From positions 1 to 37,122 of the forward strand of contig JAFLTN010000009.1 of NCBI GenBank assembly GCA_022510445.1: a stretch of 37,122 nucleotides of DNA, given 5' to 3'. Shown one piece after another: positions 1 to 6,962 of this stretch. Source of the DNA: Muribaculaceae bacterium (GTDB lineage Bacteria > Bacteroidota > Bacteroidia > Bacteroidales > Muribaculaceae). Under the pieces are notes generated by a model. That model was given only the letters and a program-made list of their open reading frames with translations. It searched no databases and was not told the origin of the DNA. How positions within the stretch are numbered: position 1 is the stretch's first letter; each line of letters begins with the position of its first letter. The position numbers and the translations under genes were made by a program.

Positions 1-2
1 TT

Positions 3-590
3 GTGATAAGACCCGGGAGAAGGGATGATGCTCCATTTATTGGTAAGACAATAACAGAGGCAATGGGTCATGAACTTTGTGTTGGCTTGGCTGAAAATGA
101 AGAAAATCTCCCTAATGTATTGAAATTATTTACAGATCTTGCTGCCACAGAAACTGCCCAATATAGTTATAAGAATACTTTAATTGCAGTTGATAAAGAG
201 GATAAAAGAATAGGTGCTATTGTAGGATATGATGGAGCCAGTCTTCGAGAAATGAGAAAAGATTTCATTGCAAAAGCCAATGAATTACTTGGCTGGAACG
301 TGACAGTTGATGAAGCCGACAACTGGGAACCGGAAACAAATTCCAAAGAAATCTACCTTGATTCTTTATATGTCATTCCTGAATATAGAAATCGAGGCAT
401 AGCCTCCTCATTGATAAAAGCAGCTATGGAGAGATATAAAGATATTGGTAAACCTTTCGGATTATTGGTTGAACCTCACAATACAAAAGCCCTTAAACTA
501 TATAATGAATTGGGTTTCAAAGAGGATGGTGTAAATAACTTATGTGGAGAACCGATGATTCATTTAAGCTATAATTGCAATACTAAATGA
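3..590 (+). CDS. GNAT-family N-acetyltransferase (start at window edge)
   Basis: Predicted acetyl-CoA-dependent N-acetyltransferase; substrate unknown. The acetyl-CoA-binding motif A is clear at residues 120-140: a strand (YLDSLYV), then IPEYRNRGIASSLI, which carries the R-x-x-G-x-A loop. The C-terminal motif B region (NTKALKLYNELGFKEDG, about residues 160-176) is also typical of GNAT proteins. The first visible start is a GTG at base 3 and the N-terminus (MIRPGRRDDAP) looks like a normal GNAT beginning, so the gene is complete or lacks only a few codons. Its stop overlaps the next start by four bases (ATGA), so the three genes at the left edge form one operon. Alternative: a protein acetylase of the RimI type; the sequence does not decide this. 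Confidence 0.88.
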   Translation: MIRPGRRDDAPFIGKTITEAMGHELCVGLAENEENLPNVLKLFTDLAATETAQYSYKNTLIAVDKEDKRIGAIVGYDGASLREMRKDFIAKANELLGWNVTVDEADNWEPETNSKEIYLDSLYVIPEYRNRGIASSLIKAAMERYKDIGKPFGLLVEPHNTKALKLYNELGFKEDGVNNLCGEPMIHLSYNCNTK

Positions 591-1039
591 ACTTAAATAC
601 CACATATTACAAGCCTAAAATAGATGGATGGTTCTGGATCTTAATCTTTGTCCTGACATTCACCCTCCTCATGGTTTGCTCTATTTCCGAGGACGGTTTG
701 TTTTGGCCAGGCATAATTGAAATATGTGTATTTCTTTTTATAGTCTTGCTTTTGGTATGGATAATCACAACAGTGAAATATGCTATTAAAGGCAACGAAT
801 TAGGAGTGAGAAATTTAGTCTATAAATGGGAATGGCTACCCATAGAAAAGATAGAATCTGTTAAACCTGTAAAGAGCGTTCTTGCCGGAGCTGCTTTGTC
901 TTTCAATAGGCTTTCAATAAAATTTTCAGACAGGAAAGTGTTAAGGAGTACAATGCCATTGGAGATTGCTCCAAAAGATGAAAAAGTTTTTATTGAAAAA
1001 TTGAAAGAGATAAATCCGGAAATTAAGGTTTTAAATTGA
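587..1039 (+). CDS. Membrane-anchored PH-domain (bPH-type) protein
   Basis: A small inner-membrane protein of unknown role. Two hydrophobic segments lie at about residues 16-33 and 45-66 and are followed by a cytosolic domain of about 80 residues (GNELGVRNLVYKWEWLPIEK... to the end). The pattern of an initial strand, an 'IxxIxSV' segment, a 'SFNRLSIKF' strand and a final helix (APKDEKVFIEKLKEIN) matches bacterial PH-like domains seen in many Bacteroidetes membrane proteins. It overlaps both neighbours by four bases, which suggests translational coupling. Nothing visible ties it to the acetyltransferase or kinase activity of its partners. Confidence 0.75.
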   Translation: MNLNTTYYKPKIDGWFWILIFVLTFTLLMVCSISEDGLFWPGIIEICVFLFIVLLLVWIITTVKYAIKGNELGVRNLVYKWEWLPIEKIESVKPVKSVLAGAALSFNRLSIKFSDRKVLRSTMPLEIAPKDEKVFIEKLKEINPEIKVLN

Positions 1040-1527
1040 ACAGGATACTTTTAATCGGGAGTCCAGGAGCCGGGAAAAGTACCTTTGCCAAGGAGTTGGC
1101 AAAGAGAACAGGTATACCCTTGTATCATCTGGATCTTATATGGTTTCATGATAACGGTGACATTGAGTCAAGGGAAATCTTTGATGAAAAACTTCAGGAA
1201 ATATTGGAAACTGAACGATGGATTATAGACGGTTATTATCCAAGGACACTCCAACACCGTCTTAAATTTGCAGATACTATATTCTTCTTTGACCTTCCTG
1301 AAGATCTCTGTCTTGAAGGAGCGAAGCAAAGATTGGGTAAAAAGAGAGACGACAATCCTGTATATGAAACAAAATTGAATGATAGTTTAAGGGAAAGAAT
1401 ATTGATGTTCAGGATATTCAATACACCATATATCGAGGAATTATTAGAAGATTTTGAAGGTAAAATAATAAGGTTTCACTCTTACGAAGAGATAGGAAAC
1501 TGGCTTAGAAAAGATGGGAAGGTATAG
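1036..1527 (+). CDS. P-loop kinase (adenylate kinase / FlaR-like)
   Basis: Small nucleotide-binding protein of the adenylate-kinase-like P-loop class, often annotated as 'AAA family ATPase' or 'topology modulation protein'. Walker A is at residues 8-16 (GSPGAGKST). It is followed by the family's LYHLDLIWF segment, an IIDGYYPRTL segment and an FFFDLPEDLCL strand. An arginine/lysine-rich lid (KQRLGKKRDD) follows at about residues 96-105. Length (163 aa) is normal for the family. The start used is TTG at 1036, which overlaps the preceding TGA; no ATG fits the family N-terminus better. Substrate unknown. Last gene of the three-gene operon. Confidence 0.85.
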   Translation: MNRILLIGSPGAGKSTFAKELAKRTGIPLYHLDLIWFHDNGDIESREIFDEKLQEILETERWIIDGYYPRTLQHRLKFADTIFFFDLPEDLCLEGAKQRLGKKRDDNPVYETKLNDSLRERILMFRIFNTPYIEELLEDFEGKIIRFHSYEEIGNWLRKDGKV

Positions 1528-1568
1528 AGTCATTTCTATTACCTTATCATGAGTAAAATTTATAAAAT

Positions 1569-1597
1569 CCGACCGGGACTATCACAGTTGCGGTCGG
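1569..1597 (-). terminator. Putative rho-independent terminator for the pcf operon
   Basis: CCGACCG (1569-1575) pairs perfectly with CGGTCGG (1591-1597), with a further ACT/AGT pair inside the loop. Read on the minus strand the stem is followed directly by an AT-rich run (ATTTTATAAATTTT). It lies about 125 bases past the PcfJ-like stop, in the gap between two convergent operons. Confidence 0.6.
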
Positions 1598-1711
1598 AGA
1601 ATGAACATTGATTAAAGGAATTATCTCGAAGGGAATCAATATTTCTTCATCAAGAAATCAGATAATCCGATATATAAAATTGGCTTTGACCCACAATCTT
1701 CATCGTGCCGG

Positions 1712-1733
1712 AAACTGCCTGATTAGGCAGTTT
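1712..1733. repeat. Perfect 9-bp hairpin straddling the PcfJ-like stop codon
   Basis: AAACTGCCT and AGGCAGTTT flank a four-base loop (GATT) that contains part of the PcfJ-like stop codon. Read on the plus strand it is followed by a T and then GG, so it could also stop plus-strand transcripts coming from the left operon. Terminator function is an inference. Confidence 0.55.
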
Positions 1734-3057
1734 TGGCTTGGGCTTCGATGAAGCGGTGAGCATTGGAGTTTACAAGGTTAATAATCCGGTCGTGAAGCGA
1801 GGTGTTTTGATTGTGTGCTCCCCGGCATTGGATTACCTTATGAAGTGTTAAGGAATATTCAACGGTCTCGATACGGGTTCCATCGGAATAGTGTGCGGAA
1901 AGGATTATTGAGTCGGGTTTATCATAGTAAGAATTTGAGAACACGCAATGGTGCATAGCGGTACCTTCTTCAAGGTACGCACTGATAGAGTCAAGGACTG
2001 AAATTTCAAGGTCTTTGTCTTTGATTACAATATCGAAATAACAGCCTTTATTCTTGACATACTCACTTTCCCGGTTCAACTCCCTTTCCATCTTCTCTTT
2101 CTCTCTTTCAAGCCGTTCACGTTCCCATTCAAGATTACGTTCTCGGTTCTCAATTTCGTTTAACCTCAAAACTCTCCTATGCCACCGGTTATGCTCTGCC
2201 TGTAAGTCAAAAGGGCATATATATTTTGTGGAACGAATATCCTTTCCACATTTATTGAGTAATTGTATTAGGTCGCACCAAAGTTGGATGTCGTTGATTT
2301 CATATCCGTGCCTTAAGGCTATCTTATATGAATTCCAACAAAGATTAAGATGATTGGGGTGTTCAAAGAAGTGAGTCAAGACTTTAGTGTTGCCGGATTT
2401 TAACAAGGTTTCAATACGGCTATCCTTAAGTGTCTGTTTCATTAAGTCAAAAGGATGTAATCCCATATTGAGGTCTTTTAGTCCGTTGCGTTTCAGTTCC
2501 GGAATAAGTCTGTAACGTGGATAGACAAAAGTGTTGGTTATGTGGTGGAATACATCAGAGGTTTCTCTCAACTCAATCTTGGAGTCCCAATTAAAGCTAT
2601 CAAGGTAATAACCCATGGTTCTGCGGAGTCCGCTCAAAGATGTACGTCCATTGCCGTCAATCCAATTACGGCATACCTCCCTTACAAGACTTGTCAAGAG
2701 TTCTCCTTTCCGATAGGAAACTTTAATATGGAAAGTTCTCATTACTTGAATATCTTTAATGATTTCAAGGGTGGAAAAATAGGTGGCCGATTTATAAGTC
2801 CGTTTCAAACCGTCAAGGAATTCAATCATAGAATGACAATGAGGGCAAGTAAGTTGTTTTCCCTTTGGGTCGGATTGAAATGATTTGCCACAACAGCCAC
2901 ACACGGCCATCCCGTTTTTGGAACGGAATGCCGGGTGACGGAATATCTTTTTCAATGTCCAGTCAATCGCCTTTTGATTGACTGGTTTTACTTTCTTATT
3001 TAGGATTACTATTTCTTTATCAAATTTATTACGGGGTCGCATAGGATTAAAAGTCAA
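1723..3057 (-). CDS. PcfJ-like protein with zinc ribbon
   Basis: PcfJ-family protein, common on conjugative elements; biochemical role not established, thought to act on element DNA or RNA. Residues 53-56 (CGCC) and 71-74 (CPHC) form a four-cysteine zinc ribbon. A strongly charged coiled coil lies at about 305-345 (repeated ERERLEREKEK). The C-terminal PcfJ domain (about 345-425) shows the AMHHCV motif, a YSL strand and CRGAHNQ. The start overlaps the end of the PcfK-like gene by 11 bases, so the two are coupled; PcfK and PcfJ also pair on other Bacteroidales elements and on Gram-positive plasmids. A TTAATCCT motif directly precedes the ATG. Confidence 0.88.
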   Translation of the reverse strand: MTFNPMRPRNKFDKEIVILNKKVKPVNQKAIDWTLKKIFRHPAFRSKNGMAVCGCCGKSFQSDPKGKQLTCPHCHSMIEFLDGLKRTYKSATYFSTLEIIKDIQVMRTFHIKVSYRKGELLTSLVREVCRNWIDGNGRTSLSGLRRTMGYYLDSFNWDSKIELRETSDVFHHITNTFVYPRYRLIPELKRNGLKDLNMGLHPFDLMKQTLKDSRIETLLKSGNTKVLTHFFEHPNHLNLCWNSYKIALRHGYEINDIQLWCDLIQLLNKCGKDIRSTKYICPFDLQAEHNRWHRRVLRLNEIENRERNLEWERERLEREKEKMERELNRESEYVKNKGCYFDIVIKDKDLEISVLDSISAYLEEGTAMHHCVFSNSYYDKPDSIILSAHYSDGTRIETVEYSLTLHKVIQCRGAHNQNTSLHDRIINLVNSNAHRFIEAQAKTA

Positions 3058-3469
3058 ATAGTGAAAGTTCGGGTTGTTTGTTCTCGGTTTGAGGTTTAGG
3101 CTTAACTTTGTTACGTTGAATTTCCAATTTTCTCAATTCCTCATCTTGGAAGCGTTTGAGGGCAAGAGCCTTTTGTTGTTGTCGTTCTTCCTCGGTCAAC
3201 TCAATATGGTGGTTAACTATGACACTACAAGTGATAGGTTTTCCGATGTCAAGAGAAGGCTCGTCTATACAATGGGTTGCAAGCCCGTAGATTTCATCAT
3301 CGCTGAAGCCGTTGCAACCGGAGTTCTTGACTTGATTGAGTATGAAAGTCACAACATCCTCAATGGTACGAGTTGTTGTTTCATACTTGGCTCTAAACAA
3401 TTCATCATTTTTTGCCCTTTGGTCAAGATAATTCTTGATAGTTTCCTTAAAATGGTCAGTCCCTTTCAT
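3047..3469 (-). CDS. PcfK-like protein
   Basis: PcfK-family protein of conjugative elements; function unknown, always met near PcfJ. The N-terminal half (HFKETIKNYLDQRAKNDELF, about residues 6-25) and the central FILNQVKNSG...DDEIYGLATH region are the recognisable family core. The middle carries a charged helix (about 92-120: TEEERQQQKALALKRF) and the tail ends in ELSLFDF, a short acidic/hydrophobic C-terminus often seen on DNA-replication and SSB-binding partners. The 140-aa length is normal. It sits 36 bases after the small unknown gene and overlaps the PcfJ-like gene. Confidence 0.85.
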   Translation of the reverse strand: MKGTDHFKETIKNYLDQRAKNDELFRAKYETTTRTIEDVVTFILNQVKNSGCNGFSDDEIYGLATHCIDEPSLDIGKPITCSVIVNHHIELTEEERQQQKALALKRFQDEELRKLEIQRNKVKPKPQTENKQPELSLFDF

Positions 3470-3505
3470 CTTCGTTCCTCTTTATCAGTTCCACAATTTT
3501 TCAGT

Positions 3506-3739
3506 TCACGCTATCTCCTTATAATCATCATCAAATTCCCTGTCTTCTGCTACCATACAAGGTTCAAGACGTTTGTTGCCGATAGGTTCATCTTCGGAAA
3601 TCTCCTCAACACTTATGATTTCCCAATCCTTAGCCCAATCGTCGGCCATTCGGATTTGTTCTTGATTAAGGTTTGTGGAGTCGCCTTTTGTCAGATAGTC
3701 AAGTGCGATAAAAGGGGTGTTTGTGAAATTCTTTTCCAT
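3506..3739 (-). CDS. Small acidic protein of unknown function
   Basis: Not recognised. A 77-residue soluble protein, acidic (many D/E, e.g. ISVEEISEDEPIG in the middle), no signal peptide or membrane segment. It is the first gene of the PcfK-PcfJ transcription unit and lies just downstream of the gene-free island at 3740-4135, which presumably contains its promoter. The reading frame is compatible with the operon and the codon use resembles the neighbours, which is the main reason to accept it as real. Confidence 0.6.
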   Translation of the reverse strand: MEKNFTNTPFIALDYLTKGDSTNLNQEQIRMADDWAKDWEIISVEEISEDEPIGNKRLEPCMVAEDREFDDDYKEIA

Positions 3740-4135
3740 AGTTCCTTACTTTAGTTCAATGTTCAAATTTTTTTCTCCCTTTTGTTTAAGCCATTCGGCT
3801 TTTTACAGGGATTTTTCTGAACATTAGAAAGGAGGGTGAACAGGTCACTGACATATGCAATAGTCACTGACGGAGAGAGACGGAATACCCATTTTTGGAG
3901 GAACGATAAAAATGTGGAAGGCTGCCGTTGACAGCAGGAAAGTGAAGGGAACCGGCTCTTGCAATGTGACCGCACCCTAACTTCGTGAAGAAAAAGAGCG
4001 GATGAAAAGCCGGATTCACATGAAAGAAAACAAGAAATCCCATCCTCACGGACAGGAAACCTTGAATACATAAACTATCTTGTGATAATGCAAATGAATG
4101 AACAATTAATCTCAAATATCATTTTCGACTAACAT
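3740..4135. other. Gene-free island, GC-richer than other gaps; possible structured RNA or regulatory region
   Basis: About 396 bases with no convincing gene. Unlike other gaps in the window, which are AT-rich, much of 3830-4060 is of mixed composition. It holds overlapping self-complementary segments: CCGGCTCTT near 3950 can pair either with AAGAGC or with AGCCGG a few tens of bases on, giving two mutually exclusive stems. AAGCC/GGCTT (3788-3801) forms a 5-bp hairpin with a four-base loop followed by TTTT on the plus strand. Overlapping minus-strand frames of 102 and 83 codons exist here but look like random translations (no domain, high Cys/Ser/Phe). Confidence 0.5.
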
Positions 4136-5389
4136 CTATTCAAATGGAATGGGATCATCCATATCCATCTCAATTATTTTAAAATCATCATAATTGACAG
4201 TACCATCATTTGCGGATCTGGTTTTATTTACAGGGCCGTTATCCCAGAATTTGAAAGAACTGCCAAGTATGTAGATATAACGTTTGTTGGCCTGCAATCC
4301 ACCGTTCGGAAGTGGAATGTTAGTCCAATACACATTATATGGTATATTTCTATCAGTAAACCCAATCAGTGTAACATATTTGTATTGTTCTCCGGTACTT
4401 GTGACAGGATATGAAGCCTTTTCCGTAGCAAAGACCGACAAGGGAGTGAAAAAATAATAATCCTTATTATTATATTTTACTCTGTTTTCTTTAAAATTCG
4501 AAAATTGCTGAGAGGCGAAAGAAAATTCCTTTCCGATACTTAGACGGTTCCAGATCACCTGACCTGTCTCAGAAATCATAGTGGGACTATCGTTGAAATA
4601 GAAACGTTGTGAAGCGAAATCACATAAACCAAACCCTAAACTGACAGTTCCCGGTGCCAGTTGAGACAAATGGTTTACATCTGTACGAAAGTTCAAGAAA
4701 TCGGACATCCAAGTTACTCCCTTGCTGTCATAATTGTTAGTTTCAGAAAGAATAAGGATTTCCGAACTTATTCTTTTCAACTCTATTCTTGTGTCTATGT
4801 CTGACCAGTTGTTATAGCCGGTCAGATGATGTATTTTGAAGAAGACACAATGTTCGCAATTATATTTATAAGCAATACTTCCTTTATCCAAACCATTTTC
4901 GATGTCATTTATATCGGGAAATCCATTTCTGCCGATAGGATAATTTGTCGAAACACAGGTTATCTCTATTTTTGAGGGGTCAAGAATTTTAATAAACCTG
5001 TATGAAATTGAAACGTCCTTGTCAGTGTTCTTCTTAAGGTTGATTATGTAGGGATTGGCTGACAGATCTACCAATTCGCCATTGTTGAGAATGGTATCTT
5101 TAGCCAAAAGAGAATTGTCATACGAAAGCATAACAACAAGATTCTGCAATCTTGATTCATGGGTGAGGCAAGACTCTGATAATATGTTTTGATTGGATGT
5201 GCTGGAAGTCGGAATGCAACGGGTTTCCAGGTTAACATTTTGTGAAATTTCAAAAGTCACCTCCTGATAATCGTCAACAATGGTACCGCTTATGGTATCT
5301 TCCATCGGTTCCTCCGAATTACAGGCAGAAAACATTCCTGCGACTGACAATTGAAGGAAACAAAAAATTGGGATGAAAAATCTATTCAT
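4136..5389 (-). CDS. Fimbrillin-family lipoprotein (Mfa/FimA type)
   Basis: Predicted outer-membrane-exported fimbrial subunit of the Bacteroidales type V pilus class. The signal peptide ends in a lipobox (SAC at 21-23, lipidated Cys23). After it comes the family's first strand (QEVTFEISQNVNLETR, residues 42-57) ending at Arg57, the position where related subunits are cut by an arginine-specific protease. The C-terminal half contains the typical GGLQANKRYIYILGSSF strand. Length (417 aa) fits. It lies only 20 bases downstream of a strong terminator, so it may be expressed only by readthrough from the upstream fimbrillin gene; that would suit a minor or tip subunit. Exact subunit class is not certain. 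Confidence 0.78.
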   Translation of the reverse strand: MNRFFIPIFCFLQLSVAGMFSACNSEEPMEDTISGTIVDDYQEVTFEISQNVNLETRCIPTSSTSNQNILSESCLTHESRLQNLVVMLSYDNSLLAKDTILNNGELVDLSANPYIINLKKNTDKDVSISYRFIKILDPSKIEITCVSTNYPIGRNGFPDINDIENGLDKGSIAYKYNCEHCVFFKIHHLTGYNNWSDIDTRIELKRISSEILILSETNNYDSKGVTWMSDFLNFRTDVNHLSQLAPGTVSLGFGLCDFASQRFYFNDSPTMISETGQVIWNRLSIGKEFSFASQQFSNFKENRVKYNNKDYYFFTPLSVFATEKASYPVTSTGEQYKYVTLIGFTDRNIPYNVYWTNIPLPNGGLQANKRYIYILGSSFKFWDNGPVNKTRSANDGTVNYDDFKIIEMDMDDPIPFE

Positions 5390-5400
5390 GATATAAGAAA

Positions 5401-5432
5401 ATTTAAAAGGGAGACGGGAAGTCCCGCCTCCC
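5401..5432 (-). terminator. Strong intrinsic terminator between two fimbrillin genes
   Basis: GGGAG-A-CGGG and CCCG-C-CTCCC (5409-5432) pair across an AAGT loop with a single mismatch. On the minus strand the stem is followed at once by TTTTAAAT (5408-5401). It sits between the stop of the 405-aa fimbrillin gene (5485) and the start of the 417-aa gene (5389). Confidence 0.8.
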
Positions 5433-5484
5433 GAACGTTAATTGTTCAATAATACAAAACCAAGTTAAAACACGGTTGTAGTTA

Positions 5485-6702
5485 TTACTTCTGTATATCT
5501 GTAGTTCCGTCCCAGCCGGGGGCTGTCACAACTTCAAATGCGAAACTTGCAGTCACAAAGCCGCCACCATCACCATCGTTGCCGCCGGGGCCTCCGTCAC
5601 CATCTCCGGTATTCTGTCGATTGTAAACTACATAGCGGTTATTTGCCTGGATACCGTCAGCAGGAAGAGATACAGCAGCGTACTGGGCTTTTGAAATGTC
5701 TTCACCTTTCTTCATGAAGGCAAGATTCAGCTTACCCAGCGAACTTGACAGGCCTGAAGCGACAGGATATTTGAATTGAGCCTTCTGGACCGGAGCAAAG
5801 ACATATAAACATCCCAGATAGTCCATGGTACGGTTCTTGAACGTCACTCTTTCAGGAGAAGATCCGGAAAGATTATTTGTGAACTGGTAATTTGCCGAAG
5901 TGAACCTGTACTCATTCTGAGTATATGCCGGACTCATTGTCAAAGAGGAATCAAAGAACCATGTGGTTGGCAGTTGCATATTGCTTTCATGGTTCGTTGA
6001 GTTGGCTATATCGCTTCCAAAACCTGGTATAACGGTGACCCCATTCGGGAAAGCAGTGCTAACTCCCGGATATGAGAATTCATCAGATAGAACATGAATC
6101 TGGGCGAAAGGACGCTTTAAAGTTACCTTCATGTTGTAGTTGGTCACATTTTTGGTGGGGGAGAGCTGGATGTAACCAGAGAAGGAATCATACTCCTTCA
6201 GTTCCTTGTTATTCCCGTTCATATAATACGGATTGACAGACACGCAACGGTTTACGAAATTCAGGTTAATAGCCTGGGTGTCCATGGTGTCACTAACGGT
6301 GACATTATCTTCAGAGTTTCCGGCCCAAAAAAAGATGTAAATCTTTGTGGGGTCAAGATCTTTGTGGAACTTGAAAAGAACGGTGAAGCCATCGCCTTTT
6401 TTCACAGCATCCGGTGCCAGATCCTGTTCGCTGTCATAAAGGTAAGCACCATTATAGTAGACAGCATACCATAGACGATTAATCTCGCGGGAAAAAGTAT
6501 AAAGACCATCGGAACCGACCGTGCCGGAGGCTGCAGCTCTTGTCTTGAAATCGTCAGGCAGAGTGATGTCCGCTACCCATTCGATGTTGTCAGCATCATC
6601 AGAAAAAGGAACGGGAGCCGGTTCTTCGGCTTGTGAGCAAGAAGCGAGTCCCATGACTGCCAAACACATAGAGGCAGATAAATAGATTTGTTTCAGTTTC
6701 AT
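5485..6702 (-). CDS. Fimbrillin-family lipoprotein, probable major subunit (DUF6562-like)
   Basis: Secreted lipoprotein: signal peptide with lipobox LASC (Cys22). The first strand (WVADITLPDDFKTR, residues 42-55) ends at Arg55, a likely maturation cut, followed by AAASG. The N-terminal domain (LWYAVYYNGAYLYDS) resembles the DUF6562 fimbrillin fold, and the QANNRYVVYN strand near residue 355 is the usual C-terminal fimbrillin signature. After this comes a Gly/Asp-rich linker (about 366-383) and a last strand (FVTASFAFEVVTAPGW), suitable as a donor strand. The terminator placed right after it suggests it is made in larger amount than the downstream gene. An AATCCTAATTTT leader precedes the ATG. 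Confidence 0.8.
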   Translation of the reverse strand: MKLKQIYLSASMCLAVMGLASCSQAEEPAPVPFSDDADNIEWVADITLPDDFKTRAAASGTVGSDGLYTFSREINRLWYAVYYNGAYLYDSEQDLAPDAVKKGDGFTVLFKFHKDLDPTKIYIFFWAGNSEDNVTVSDTMDTQAINLNFVNRCVSVNPYYMNGNNKELKEYDSFSGYIQLSPTKNVTNYNMKVTLKRPFAQIHVLSDEFSYPGVSTAFPNGVTVIPGFGSDIANSTNHESNMQLPTTWFFDSSLTMSPAYTQNEYRFTSANYQFTNNLSGSSPERVTFKNRTMDYLGCLYVFAPVQKAQFKYPVASGLSSSLGKLNLAFMKKGEDISKAQYAAVSLPADGIQANNRYVVYNRQNTGDGDGGPGGNDGDGGGFVTASFAFEVVTAPGWDGTTDIQK

Positions 6703-6962
6703 AAAATTAGGATTTTAGAATTTAGGTTTAAAAAATACGATTAGATAAACAGTTATATGACAGTGGAAAGAATGTATTTCAGGCTGTGAAATGTAAGACC
6801 AGAATAACAATTACCAACGCAAATAATATTAGTAACATAATAATATAATTAAATAATATTATAGTAACATTGATTTTTAGTTATTCAGATATTATAAGAT
6901 TTATATAACATTGGAATGAGATGGAACATAATATTCCTATATTATAATTCTATTCACACACT
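6703..6962. other. AT-rich intergenic region between fimbrillin genes
   Basis: About 260 bases with no gene, very AT-rich in 6830-6960, with repeated AATATT/TATAAT tracts. It must carry either readthrough from the upstream lipoprotein gene or a promoter for the major fimbrillin. I found no -7/-33 pair that fits the Bacteroides consensus well; TACATTTC (minus strand, near 6790) is the closest -7 candidate. The motif CTATATTATAATTCTA near 6945 resembles CTATATTATATTCTA near 19687. Confidence 0.45.

Noticed and set aside
3074..3754. Plus-strand open frame of 226 codons
   Set aside because: Antisense to the PcfK-like and small acidic genes, which have family support; no start signal or domain.
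3763..4115. Minus-strand frames of 102 and 83 codons in the gene-free island
   Set aside because: They overlap in different frames, lack domains or signal peptides and are rich in Ser/Phe/Cys; the conserved thing is more likely the DNA or RNA.
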